DNA of 64,000 bases from positions 62,001 through 126,000 of the forward strand of contig JAFATB010000025.1 in the NCBI GenBank assembly GCA_019244185.1, in the 5' to 3' direction. This DNA is from Acidobacteriota bacterium. Lineage in GTDB: Bacteria; Acidobacteriota; Thermoanaerobaculia; Gp7-AA8. Numbering within the stretch: the stretch's first letter is position 1; every line of letters begins with the position of its first letter. Under the pieces are notes generated by a model. It worked only from the letters and a program-made list of their open reading frames with translations, did no database searches and had not been told where the DNA came from. Below, in pieces: positions 8,871 to 17,367 of the stretch. Made by a program: the position numbers and the translations under genes.

Positions 8871-9383
8871 TCAGAAGCCTTCGAGGAGGTTCGTGAGCAG
8901 CCCTTCCGCGAAGCGCACCGCGATCTCGGTGATCGCGCGCGTCTCCTGGTCGAACGCGTCGGTGCTTTCGAGGTTGACGTCGTAGTCCTCGGTGAAGCGG
9001 TACTGGTCGTTTTTCCAGATCACTTTGTCGTCGTGGCGGTGGTCGACGAGCTCGATCTTCGCGGTGATCGAGACCTGGTAGCGCGTGGCGCGGCCCTGGT
9101 CGAACGCGATCGGGAAGATGTTGAACGTGTCGATGGAGCCGCGGAGGATGGCGTCGGCTTCGTTCGCGGTGGTGACGAGGCGCAATCGTCCGCGCGACAC
9201 GAACTCCTCGGCCACGGCCTGCGTCACGCGCTGCTCGAGCTCGACGCGCGTGGTGCGGTTGACGAAGGCCGGCACCTGGATCGTGTGGATGCTCGGATCG
9301 AGCAGGTTGCTGTGGCCGACGAGCGCGTAGCCGCAACCGGAAAGCGAGAGGCCGAGCAGCGCGGCAACGAGCAGCTTTCTCAT
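8871..9383 (-). CDS. lptE: LptE-family LPS-assembly lipoprotein
   Basis: The 170-residue protein has a lipoprotein signal with lipobox (SLSGC) followed by GYALVGHSNLLDPSIHTIQVPAFVN, typical of LptE, which plugs the LptD barrel and delivers lipopolysaccharide to the outer leaflet. The middle (ELEQRVTQAVAEEFVSRGRLRLV) is the conserved LptE core. It overlaps the leuS stop by 4 bp (ATGA); a leuS-lptE pairing is also seen in proteobacteria. Confidence 0.87.
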   Translation of the reverse strand: MRKLLVAALLGLSLSGCGYALVGHSNLLDPSIHTIQVPAFVNRTTRVELEQRVTQAVAEEFVSRGRLRLVTTANEADAILRGSIDTFNIFPIAFDQGRATRYQVSITAKIELVDHRHDDKVIWKNDQYRFTEDYDVNLESTDAFDQETRAITEIAVRFAEGLLTNLLEGF

Positions 9384-11914
9384 TTCACCACCACGTTCAC
9401 CAGCTTACCCGGTACGTAGATCTTCTTCACGATCGTTTTTCCGGCGAGCCAGGTCTGGATCTTCTCGTTCGCGTCGACGGCCGCCCACACGCTCGCCTCT
9501 TCCGGCGGCGCGGCCACTTCGACCTGCCCGCGCAGCTTGCCGTTGACCTGCACCGCGATCACGACCTCGTCCTCCTGCATCAGCGCGCGGTCCGCGACCG
9601 GCCACTTCGCGGTGAGGATGAAGCCGTCGTTGCCGAAGAGCGACCAGAGCTCTTCGGTCGCATGCGGCGCGAACGGATGCAGGAGCTTGAGCAGCGTCTC
9701 GTACGCCTCGCGCAGTTCCGCGCCGCCGCCGGCATTGACGGCGTCGCCGAGGACGTTCGAGAACTCCATCAGCGCGGAGATGGCGGTGTTGAACTCGAAG
9801 CGCTCGATGCGCGACGTCACGGCGTCGATGGTCTGGTGCATTTTGCGGATCACCCGGGGATCGACGTCGCCAGACACTTTCGCGTTCAGAATCGCGGCGC
9901 CCATGTTCCAGACGCGGCCGAGGAAACGATACGCGCCGATGACGCCCTCGTCCGACCACGCGGCTTCCTTCTCCGGCGGCGCGATGAAGAGCGTGTACAC
10001 GCGCTCGGTGTCGGCGCCGAAGCGTTCGATCAGCTCGTCGGGAGGCACGACGTTGAAGCGCGACTTCGACATCTTGCCGATCTCCGCGGTGAGCTCGGTG
10101 TCGCCGCGATACGGTTTGTTGTCGCGCCACTCGACTTCGGCCGGCGGCACCCACGAGCCGCCCGGCGTCTTGAAGCCTTCCTTAATGATCATGCCCTGGT
10201 TGAAGAGGCGCGCGAACGGCTCTTCGAACTGCAGCAGTCCCATGTCGTGCAGCGTGCGCGTGATGAAGCGCGCGTAGAGCAGGTGCAGGATCGCGTGCTC
10301 GATGCCGCCGATGTACTGGTCGACCGGCAGCCAGCGATTCACGAGCGCGGGATCGAAGATCTTCTCGTCGTCGCGCGGCGTGACGAAGCGCAGGAAGTAC
10401 CACGACGAGTCGACGAACGTGTCCATCGTGTCCGTCTCACGGCGCGCGGCACCGCTGCATTGCGGGCATGTCGCGTTGACGAACGCCTCGTGCTTCGCGA
10501 GCGGATTCCCTTCGCGTCCCGTGAACGGCACGTCGAGCGGCAGGCGCACGGGCAGCTGCTCTTCCGGCACCGGCTGCAGACCGCACGCGTCGCAGTAGAT
10601 CATCGGAATCGGCGTGCCCCAGTAGCGCTGGCGCGAGATGAGCCAGTCCCGCAGCCGGTACCGCACGGTCCCTTTGCCCAGACCGCGCTCTTCGATGATC
10701 TGGATGATGCGCTCGATGGCCCGCGGCACCGGGAGTCCGTCGATGGGACCGGAGTTCACGATGACGCCGTTCTCGTCCTTGAACGTGAACGCCTCCGCCA
10801 TCGCCGCAACGTCAACAGGTTGACCATCCGGCGGTCCGACCACGACCCGCAGCGGCAGACCGTACTGGCGCGCGAACTCGAAGTCGCGCTGATCGTGCGC
10901 GGGGACGGACATGATCGCGCCGGTGCCGTACTGCGGCAGGACGAAGTTCCCGAGCCAGATCGGGATCTCTTCTTCGGTGAACGGATTGATGGCCGTCTTG
11001 CCGGTGAAGCGTCCTTCCTTCCCTGCTTCCTGACGCTCGAGCGCCGACTGGTTGCGCACGTTGGCGATCCACGCCTCGATCTCCGCGCGGTCGGGATGAT
11101 CGGCGATGAGCTGCTGCACGTCGGGGTGCTCCGGCGCGAGAACCATGAACGTCGCGCCGAAGATCGTGTCCGGACGCGTGGTGAAGATGCGCAGCGCGTG
11201 GCCGAGCGCAGGGACCTGGAAGTCGACGTCGGCGCCGAGCGAGCGTCCGATCCAGTTCCGCTGCATCAGCTTCACCTTCTCGGGCCAATGCTCGAGCGTG
11301 TCGAGTCCGGCATCGAGACGATCGGCATATTCGGTGATTTTGAAGAACCACTGCGAGAGCTCGCGTTGTTCGACGAGCGCGCCGCAGCGCTCGCAGCGGC
11401 CGTCGACGACCTGTTCGTTCGCGAGCACCGTTTGATCCTGCGGACACCAGTTCACGGGCGCGGTGCCGCGATACGCGAGGCCGCGTTTGTAGAGTTGCAG
11501 GAAGAGCCACTGGTTCCAGCGGTAGTAGTCGGCCTCGCACGAGGCGATCTCTTTCGACCAGTCGTAGAGGATGCCCCAGCGTGCGAACTGCGCCTTCATT
11601 CGCCCGATGTTGCCGAGCGTCCATTCGCGCGGATGGATGCCGCGCTTGATGGCGGCGTTCTCCGCGGGCAATCCGAACGCGTCCCACCCCATCGGATTGA
11701 GCGCAGCGCGGCCCTGCATGCGGAAGTAGCGATAGAGCGCGTCGCCGAGGATGTAGTTGCGGCCGTGCCCGACATGCAGATCGCCGGACGGGTACGGAAA
11801 CATGTTCAGCATGTAGAGCTTGTCGCCCGGCGCGGCGACGTCGATCTCCGCGACGCGCGCGTCCGCCCATGCTTTCTGCCACTTCGGTTCGATGTCGGTG
11901 GGTCGGTATTGCAT
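9380..11914 (-). CDS. leuS: Leucyl-tRNA synthetase
   Basis: This 844-residue class I synthetase shows the HIGH-type motif YPSGDLHVGHGRN (about residue 43), the CP1 editing domain with TTRPDTIFGATF, zinc-type Cys pairs (CERCG, YCDACG), KMSKS as GKMSKSRFN (about residue 620) and a C-terminal anticodon-binding domain. It charges tRNA-Leu and edits mischarged products. The start MQYRPTDIEPKWQKAW (ATG 11914) matches the family N-terminus; the frame extends further upstream but lacks family similarity. It forms an operon with lptE. Confidence 0.97.
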   Translation of the reverse strand: MQYRPTDIEPKWQKAWADARVAEIDVAAPGDKLYMLNMFPYPSGDLHVGHGRNYILGDALYRYFRMQGRAALNPMGWDAFGLPAENAAIKRGIHPREWTLGNIGRMKAQFARWGILYDWSKEIASCEADYYRWNQWLFLQLYKRGLAYRGTAPVNWCPQDQTVLANEQVVDGRCERCGALVEQRELSQWFFKITEYADRLDAGLDTLEHWPEKVKLMQRNWIGRSLGADVDFQVPALGHALRIFTTRPDTIFGATFMVLAPEHPDVQQLIADHPDRAEIEAWIANVRNQSALERQEAGKEGRFTGKTAINPFTEEEIPIWLGNFVLPQYGTGAIMSVPAHDQRDFEFARQYGLPLRVVVGPPDGQPVDVAAMAEAFTFKDENGVIVNSGPIDGLPVPRAIERIIQIIEERGLGKGTVRYRLRDWLISRQRYWGTPIPMIYCDACGLQPVPEEQLPVRLPLDVPFTGREGNPLAKHEAFVNATCPQCSGAARRETDTMDTFVDSSWYFLRFVTPRDDEKIFDPALVNRWLPVDQYIGGIEHAILHLLYARFITRTLHDMGLLQFEEPFARLFNQGMIIKEGFKTPGGSWVPPAEVEWRDNKPYRGDTELTAEIGKMSKSRFNVVPPDELIERFGADTERVYTLFIAPPEKEAAWSDEGVIGAYRFLGRVWNMGAAILNAKVSGDVDPRVIRKMHQTIDAVTSRIERFEFNTAISALMEFSNVLGDAVNAGGGAELREAYETLLKLLHPFAPHATEELWSLFGNDGFILTAKWPVADRALMQEDEVVIAVQVNGKLRGQVEVAAPPEEASVWAAVDANEKIQTWLAGKTIVKKIYVPGKLVNVVVK

Positions 11915-12050
11915 AAGAGATCGCGCAGTATAAGGCGGCCCGGCCGCCTGCGCTGATTGGCAAAGCCCGGTGCGCCAGCCGCAGCACGACTTCACGCAGT
12001 GCCACGACGGAGCGGCACAACGTGGCGCAACTTCCGCTACTCTTCCCGCC

Positions 12051-12218
12051 ATGGAGCCACCGAGAAAAGACTGGCAGGAAGAGCGCGGCGGACGGATCGA
12101 TCCGACGATCTCACCCGATGGACCGCTCGACGGCGACGACCGCATCGACGAAGCGATCGCCGAGTCGTTTCCGGCGAGCGATCCGCCGTCGTACAACGGC
12201 GGGATCGACAAGGAGTAG
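12051..12218 (+). CDS. Small acidic protein with ESFPASDPP motif
   Basis: This 55-residue acidic protein ends DRIDEAIAESFPASDPPSYNGG. The [DE]EA-x-x-ESFPASDPP-x motif recurs in many short bacterial proteins of unknown function, which supports this as a real gene. The ATG at 12051 begins MEPPRKDW. It lies in the gap between divergent leuS and convergent dtd. Confidence 0.65.
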   Translation: MEPPRKDWQEERGGRIDPTISPDGPLDGDDRIDEAIAESFPASDPPSYNGGIDKE

Positions 12219-12232
12219 CGACCCTCGTCTGT

Positions 12233-12667
12233 CTACGGCCAGACGAACGTCACCGGCCCGTCGTTCTCCAGCGCGACGATCATCGTCTCGCGGAAGCGTC
12301 CCGTCTTCACCGTGATCCCGGTCGACGCGAGCTCGCGCACGAAGAGCTCGAACAACATCCGCGCGCGCTCCGGCTCCTCCGCATTGTCGAAGCTCGGCCG
12401 CCGTCCGCGTGCGATCGAGCCCGCGAGCGTGAACTGCGACACCGCCAGAATCGCGCCTTTTGCTTCGGAAACATCGCGATTCATCTTCCCCGCCTCGTCG
12501 CTGAAGATGCGCAGCTCGCGGATCTTTTTCGCCGCATCGCGCATCGCCTGCTCCGCGTCGCCCTTCTCCACCGCGGCGAGCACCAGCAGTCCCGCGCCGA
12601 TCTCCGACACGAGCTCCTCACCCACCGTCACCGACGCGCGTCGCACGCGCTGGATCACGCACTTCAT
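12233..12667 (-). CDS. dtd: D-aminoacyl-tRNA deacylase
   Basis: This 144-residue protein has the DTD fold signatures: MKCVIQRVRRASVTV at the N-terminus, the catalytic SQFTLAG segment (about residue 78) and the C-terminal GPVTFVWP containing the Gly-cisPro that reaches into the partner subunit. It removes D-amino acids (and glycine from tRNA-Ala) from tRNA. ATG 12667 has GGAG 5 nt upstream; a GTG two codons earlier would overlap that site. Confidence 0.95.
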   Translation of the reverse strand: MKCVIQRVRRASVTVGEELVSEIGAGLLVLAAVEKGDAEQAMRDAAKKIRELRIFSDEAGKMNRDVSEAKGAILAVSQFTLAGSIARGRRPSFDNAEEPERARMLFELFVRELASTGITVKTGRFRETMIVALENDGPVTFVWP

Positions 12668-12748
12668 CGTCACTCCACCTCACGTAGAAAACCGCGGCTC
12701 AGGTATCCGGAGCGGATAGAATCCTGCACGTTCAAGGAGAAACACCGA

Positions 12749-13237
12749 ATGATCAACAAAGTCATCCTGGTCGGCCGCCTCGGCAAAGATCCCGAGATTC
12801 GCTCGACGCCCAACGGAATGACTGTCGCCAAGTTCACCGTCGCCACCGACGAGCGCTTCACCGACCGCAGCGGCGAGAAGCAGGAGCGCACCGAGTGGCA
12901 CAACATCGTGGTGTGGGGCAAGCTCGCCGAGATCTGCGGACAGTACCTGCGCAAGGGAAAGCTCGTCTATCTCGAAGGCTCGATCCGCACCGACAGCTGG
13001 GACGACAAAGAGTCGGGGCAGAAGCGCTACAAGACCGAGATCAACGTCCGCGACATGAAGATGCTCGATCGCCGCGATGACGGCGGCGGCGGTGGCGGCG
13101 GCGGAAGCAGCGCGTACGGCGGCGGCGGTGGCGGAAGCTACGGCGGCGGCGGTGGCTCGCGCGGCGGCTCGAAGGGCGGCGGCGGTTCCGCGCCTCCGGA
13201 CAGTGGATTCGATGATGATGAGGACGTGCCGTTCTAG
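12749..13237 (+). CDS. ssb: Single-stranded DNA-binding protein
   Basis: This 162-residue protein has an OB fold (MINKVILVGRLGKDPEIRST, then TEWHNIVVWGKLAEICGQYL and KLVYLEGSIRTDSW), a long Gly/Ser/Tyr-rich flexible linker (about residues 112-148) and the acidic tail DDDEDVPF that docks partner proteins. SSB coats ssDNA during replication and repair. AAGGAGA lies upstream of ATG 12749, and TAGAAT at 12717-12722 is a plausible -10 element, though no good -35 is seen. The linker is almost pure Gly codon runs and may vary in length. Confidence 0.96.
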   Translation: MINKVILVGRLGKDPEIRSTPNGMTVAKFTVATDERFTDRSGEKQERTEWHNIVVWGKLAEICGQYLRKGKLVYLEGSIRTDSWDDKESGQKRYKTEINVRDMKMLDRRDDGGGGGGGGSSAYGGGGGGSYGGGGGSRGGSKGGGGSAPPDSGFDDDEDVPF

Positions 13238-13249
13238 GGAACGGCACGT
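13224..13249. terminator. Hairpin between convergent ssb and SGNH-like genes
   Basis: A perfect 10-bp inverted repeat (ACGTGCCGTT at 13224-13233, complement at 13240-13249) spans the ssb stop codon. No T tract follows on either strand, so termination is inferred from position only. Confidence 0.5.
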
Positions 13250-13255
13250 ATCCCC

Positions 13256-14008
13256 TTACACCAGTCCCGCTCCGAGCAGCTCGCGCGCGAGCAGGTGTCC
13301 CCACATCGAGTGCCCGTCCGCGCGCGGACGAATGTCGCCCGGCATGAAGAACGTGCTCGTGACGCTGTCCCAGCGATCGACGTACAGCGCGCCGCGTTGC
13401 TCCGCGACGCGTTTCGCCATCGCCTCGACCGCGCGATAGCGCTCCTCTGTATCGACAGGCAGCCCGCGCGCGTCGAGCTCGAGGTTCGGCGCGCCCGGGC
13501 CTTGAATCACGACGTGCGTGTCGGGCACGCGCGCGATCGCGGCGACGGTCTCGTCGACATACGACTCGTACTCTGCGACCGTCGGCCGCGGATGCCGCGA
13601 TAAGAGCGGTCGCAGAATCTCGTGCGCGTTCGCGGCTACGCGCGTGAGCGTATCCGGCACCTGCGCCGCGAGCCGCTGCGAGACTTCGCGAAAGTGCTTC
13701 ATGCGCTCGTAGCGCGTGCGCACACGCGCCGGCAATCGCGAGAGATCGGCCGCGCGTCCGCCTTTCACCGCGAGCCAGCCGATCACCTCGATGACGACGA
13801 TGCGCGGATGCGCGCGCAGCGCCTGCTCCGCGCTCGGCGGCAGCTCCGACGGATGCTGATACGGCGCGAATACGAGCTCGAGCGTCGTCCCGGGACGAAA
13901 CGCCTCGACCGCGCGGCGGCAGACTTGCGGGAACGTCGCCTCGGGCGCGACGCCCGGATAGCCGGACGTATGACACTGCCCGAGGAACGCGACGGTGATG
14001 CGCGGCAT
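13256..14008 (-). CDS. SGNH/GDSL-hydrolase-like protein with atypical block I
   Basis: This 250-residue protein has an alternating beta/alpha layout like SGNH hydrolases: FLGQCHTSGYPG at the start (block I position), VIEVIGWLAVKGG, VIQGPGAPN (block III-like) and a C-terminal ADGHSMWGHLLA where the catalytic Asp-His usually lie. The expected GDS nucleophile serine is not obvious; a Cys occupies the position. It may be a divergent esterase or a non-catalytic relative. ATG 14008 overlaps the upstream DinB stop by 1 bp (TGATG). Confidence 0.5.
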   Translation of the reverse strand: MPRITVAFLGQCHTSGYPGVAPEATFPQVCRRAVEAFRPGTTLELVFAPYQHPSELPPSAEQALRAHPRIVVIEVIGWLAVKGGRAADLSRLPARVRTRYERMKHFREVSQRLAAQVPDTLTRVAANAHEILRPLLSRHPRPTVAEYESYVDETVAAIARVPDTHVVIQGPGAPNLELDARGLPVDTEERYRAVEAMAKRVAEQRGALYVDRWDSVTSTFFMPGDIRPRADGHSMWGHLLARELLGAGLV

Positions 14009-14523
14009 CAGACGCCGAGGTGGTAACGCTCGCGGAGCACGCCGAGGTGATGCCGTTCGTGGCCGAGGAGGATGTACGCGAGCGCGCGCACGGTGACGGG
14101 GTTGTTGTTCGCGACGCCGCGGCGATCCCACGCGTCCGCGGGGAGATTGCGCAGCGCGACGATGTTGCTGCGGCGCGTCACCGCGTACGCCTCGGCCAGA
14201 TCGCCGATACGCCACGCGTCATAGCCGGCATTGCGCGCGTACGTCTGCTCGTCGAAGCCCGGCAGCGACTCCGTCTCGCCGCGCGCGATGCAGATCGCGC
14301 GGTAGCCCATGATCCGCTCGGTATCGATCATGTGGCCGAAGACTTCCTTCACGCTCCACTTGTCGGCGGCGTAGCGGTACGCGGCGCGCGTCTCGTCGAC
14401 GGACGCCAGCGCTTTCTGCGTCTCCGACGACTGCAGTTCGATCGCGGAGAGCACGTCTTCTTCGGGACAGAGGCTGACGTATCTGCCGAACGCGGGCGAG
14501 AAATCGCTTGCTTCAGGACGCAT
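14008..14523 (-). CDS. DinB-family protein
   Basis: This 171-residue four-helix-bundle protein has the DinB/YfiT layout: KWSVKEVFGHMIDTERIMGYRA with the first metal-type His, and the C-terminal LLGHERHHLGVLRERY carrying the paired histidines. Such proteins bind a divalent metal and several act as thiol-dependent S-transferases. It overlaps the following SGNH-like gene by one base, suggesting co-translation. Substrate unknown. Confidence 0.82.
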   Translation of the reverse strand: MRPEASDFSPAFGRYVSLCPEEDVLSAIELQSSETQKALASVDETRAAYRYAADKWSVKEVFGHMIDTERIMGYRAICIARGETESLPGFDEQTYARNAGYDAWRIGDLAEAYAVTRRSNIVALRNLPADAWDRRGVANNNPVTVRALAYILLGHERHHLGVLRERYHLGV

Positions 14524-14540
14524 CGCCGTATCGTAGCCGA

Positions 14541-14870
14541 TCACCAGACGAAGACGAGGTGCAGATCGCGACGTTCGACGGTCGCGGCGAGCCAGACCTC
14601 CACGAGCCGCGCGGCGTCGGCCGGCGCGTCGCGCCAGAACGCGGCGGCGTCGCGCACGACCAGCGCGAGCGCGGCGCCGTCGAACTCCAGTTCGCGTAGC
14701 CAATGCGCGAGCGCCTCCCAGTCGTCGGCGAAGTAGTCCGGCAGCGCGATGACGTCGCCGATGTCGCGCAGCAGCGTGCCGCGACGCGCGACGATCTCGC
14801 GGATCTCGACGTCGCTCGAGAACAGCGCGTCCGCGTCGTCTTCCGACGCGAAATGCACGGTCCACTTCAT
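14541..14870 (-). CDS. Barstar-family ribonuclease-inhibitor-like protein
   Basis: This 109-residue acidic protein contains VIALPDYFADDWEALAHWLRELE, matching the barstar helix-loop segment (P-x-YFG-x-N-x-D-A-L) that plugs barnase. The start ATG overlaps the phosphatase stop as ATGA, so it is coupled to that gene. No barnase-like or other RNase toxin lies next to it, so it may be an orphan immunity protein or have a different binding partner. Confidence 0.78.
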   Translation of the reverse strand: MKWTVHFASEDDADALFSSDVEIREIVARRGTLLRDIGDVIALPDYFADDWEALAHWLRELEFDGAALALVVRDAAAFWRDAPADAARLVEVWLAATVERRDLHLVFVW

Positions 14871-17302
14871 GCGACGCGGACGACGACGAACGTGACGTCG
14901 TCGTTCGGCGGCCCGTCGCCGTGCCAGCGCCGCGCGGCCGCTTCGAGCGCCTCGATCACGTCGCCGGCACTTCCTGCCTTCGCGGCGGAAGAAAACGCTT
15001 CCATCGCGGCGGCATACCCGAGCTGCTGCCCGGCGTCGTTCATCAGCTCCGGAAAGCCGTCGGAAAGGAAGAGCACCGTGTCGCCGGCGGCGAGCGCGAC
15101 GTCGGTCTGCGCGTAGTCGACGCCGAGCGTGCCGAGCGGCGTCGCGGCGAGCACGATCTCGTCGACGTCCGCCGTCGCCGCGCGATGCACGAAGACGGGC
15201 GGCATGCCCGCCGACGCCAGCGTGAGCGTGCGCTGTTCGAAGCGCCCGAGCGAGAGGGCCATGGCCATGCGCCCGAGCTCCATGCGCTTGATCTTCTCCG
15301 CCGCGTCGCCGAGGAACTCCGACGGCGCGGTCGCGGCCCCGTACCCGGCAAAAAGCGTTTTGATCACGGTGACCATCGTGCCCGCTTTCGCGCCGTGGCC
15401 GGTCGCGTCGCCGATCGTGACCGCGAGCACGTCGCCTTCGACGCGGAAGTCGTAGTAGTCGCCGCCCACCTCGGTCGCGGTCTGCGTGAACACCGCCACC
15501 TCGTAGCGCGGATGGCGCGGCACTTCCTTCGGCAGCATCGACAGTTGGAATGCGCGCGCGTCTTCGAGCTCGACCGACTTCCGCTCGTATTCGACCGCGA
15601 GCAACCGCTGCTGCAGCTCCTGCTCTTTCTGCGCGCGCTCCTGCTGCAGGAGGCGCATCTGATTGAGGCTGAGATCCTCGGCCATGCGATTGAACGCGCG
15701 CGCGAGCTGGCCGAGCTCGTTGTTCGTCTTCACCGGCACGCGCGTCATGAGGTCGCCGTGCGCGATGCGGTCCGCGCCTTCGATCACGGTCTTGACGTCG
15801 CGCGTGAGGTGGTTCGACAGCGGCACGATGCCGATGAGCGCAAAGGCGATGAGGCCGAGGCCGAGGCCGAAGTTCTGCGCGGCGGTGCGCTGCAGCTCGT
15901 CGAGGTTGTCGCCGACCGGACGCGCGACGCCGATGCGCATGCCGCTCGGCGCGTCGATCGAGGTCGACACGATCCACCCCTGAATGCCTTTGATGTTCTC
16001 GCCGCGACGCACGCGCTCCGGGATGTGCAGGCGGTCGAGCTGCGTGCGCTCGGCGGTCGAGCGCGTGTAGACGTTGCCCGCGCGGTCGACGGCGAACGGG
16101 ATCTCGCCGCCGTCGTCGCTCGCGCCGAGGATGCGGCGGATGACCTGATCGGGACTGACGCTCGCGGAGAGCTGACCGACGACGTGGCCCTGCTGGCGCA
16201 CGGGGAGCTTGAACTGGCGGCCGAGAATGAGCGCGGTCTTCTCGTCCTGCACCGCCGACTTCGCGGCATCTTTCGGCGTGAGCGCGCGGATGTTCGCGGT
16301 TGGCGCGGGCTTGCCGCCGCTCGCGGCGAGGGTCGCGGTCGCGCTTGCAGGCGCGGAGGCCGTCGCGTCGGGTGCCGCTTTCGGCACCGGCAGCGGCTGA
16401 AGGTTCGGCGACAGCGGCGCCTTGCGCGACAGCGGCAGCGGCTGCGCGCCGCGCCGCACCATCAGTTCGCGCTGCTGCTGCCGCGCGACATCGAGCGCCT
16501 GATGGATTCGCTGCCGGTACTGCACGCGGTCTTTCTCGGACGCGGCGCGCAAGCGCTTCTGCAGTTGCGCGAGCTCTTTCTGCAGGTCTTCGCGATCTTC
16601 CGTATCGAGATTTGTATCGCCGAGTTGCGCGCCGACGTTGCTGATCTCGTTGAGCAGCTCCTGCTGTTCTTCGGACATCACGTACGGCACCGCCGGCACC
16701 TGCGGCAGGTCGATGATCATCGGCGCCGCGGGCGGCGTGGGCATGGCCGGCAATCCGGGCGAGGCCGGTGCCGTCGGCTGCGCCGGAGCTGCGGGAGCGG
16801 TCGATCCCAACTGCGCGACTTCCGTCTTGTCGTCGTCGGCATCGTCGTCGTGGTCCGCCGGATCGTGATCCGCGTTCGCCTCGTCCTCGTGCTGCGCGCG
16901 CACGACGATGCGAGGCCGCGCCGTTCGCAATTGCGCGAGCTCCGCGGACTTTTTCGCCTCGGCCGCGATGCGGTCGAGCTCTTCTTTCGGCACCGGATGA
17001 AACTCGAGCGAGTCGACGAACGACGCGGCGTCGCCCATCACCGAGACGATGTTGCCGACGTCGCCCGTGTCGCTCTTGTCGGCCGGCAGCGGCAGCGCAG
17101 AGACGACGCTCAATCGCTGGTCGAGCTCCGCGCGGATTCCGGCGAGGCGGCGGTCCATCTGCTTCGTGAGGCGCTCGGCCTCGTGGCGATACGCGGACTC
17201 GAGCGCGCGGCGCGACGAGTGGTACGAGTACGTCACGATCGCCGCCAGCGGGATCACCGCCAGGACGAAGGCCGCGAGGATGAGCTGCGTCCGGATGCGC
17301 AT
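14867..17302 (-). CDS. Membrane SpoIIE/RsbU-type Ser/Thr phosphatase with HAMP
   Basis: The 811-residue protein has an N-terminal membrane helix (about 7-28), a large extracytoplasmic region with an Ala/Pro-rich stretch and coiled coil, a second helix near residue 480, a HAMP domain (about 500-555: IAHGDLMTRVPVKTNNELGQLARAFN), a coiled-coil linker and a C-terminal PP2C/SpoIIE phosphatase domain (about 590-810) with GGDYYDF and IGDATGHG metal-binding aspartates. Such proteins dephosphorylate anti-sigma-factor antagonists (STAS proteins) in partner-switching cascades. A STAS protein at 22965 is a possible partner, but nothing proves the link. Confidence 0.88.
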   Translation of the reverse strand: MRIRTQLILAAFVLAVIPLAAIVTYSYHSSRRALESAYRHEAERLTKQMDRRLAGIRAELDQRLSVVSALPLPADKSDTGDVGNIVSVMGDAASFVDSLEFHPVPKEELDRIAAEAKKSAELAQLRTARPRIVVRAQHEDEANADHDPADHDDDADDDKTEVAQLGSTAPAAPAQPTAPASPGLPAMPTPPAAPMIIDLPQVPAVPYVMSEEQQELLNEISNVGAQLGDTNLDTEDREDLQKELAQLQKRLRAASEKDRVQYRQRIHQALDVARQQQRELMVRRGAQPLPLSRKAPLSPNLQPLPVPKAAPDATASAPASATATLAASGGKPAPTANIRALTPKDAAKSAVQDEKTALILGRQFKLPVRQQGHVVGQLSASVSPDQVIRRILGASDDGGEIPFAVDRAGNVYTRSTAERTQLDRLHIPERVRRGENIKGIQGWIVSTSIDAPSGMRIGVARPVGDNLDELQRTAAQNFGLGLGLIAFALIGIVPLSNHLTRDVKTVIEGADRIAHGDLMTRVPVKTNNELGQLARAFNRMAEDLSLNQMRLLQQERAQKEQELQQRLLAVEYERKSVELEDARAFQLSMLPKEVPRHPRYEVAVFTQTATEVGGDYYDFRVEGDVLAVTIGDATGHGAKAGTMVTVIKTLFAGYGAATAPSEFLGDAAEKIKRMELGRMAMALSLGRFEQRTLTLASAGMPPVFVHRAATADVDEIVLAATPLGTLGVDYAQTDVALAAGDTVLFLSDGFPELMNDAGQQLGYAAAMEAFSSAAKAGSAGDVIEALEAAARRWHGDGPPNDDVTFVVVRVA

Positions 17303-17367
17303 CGAAGTTCCGATGGTAAGACGAAGAAACTCGTAGAAAGTTTAGCCGGTGCGACCCGACGACGCGT

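Noticed and set aside
9662..11956. Very long open frame opposite leuS (and similar frames opposite tolB-pal, mutS, the SpoIIE-type phosphatase, the permease and others).
   Set aside because: The protein strings are Arg/Asp/Ala-rich with no domain, and lie wholly antisense to well-conserved genes. High GC makes stop codons rare.
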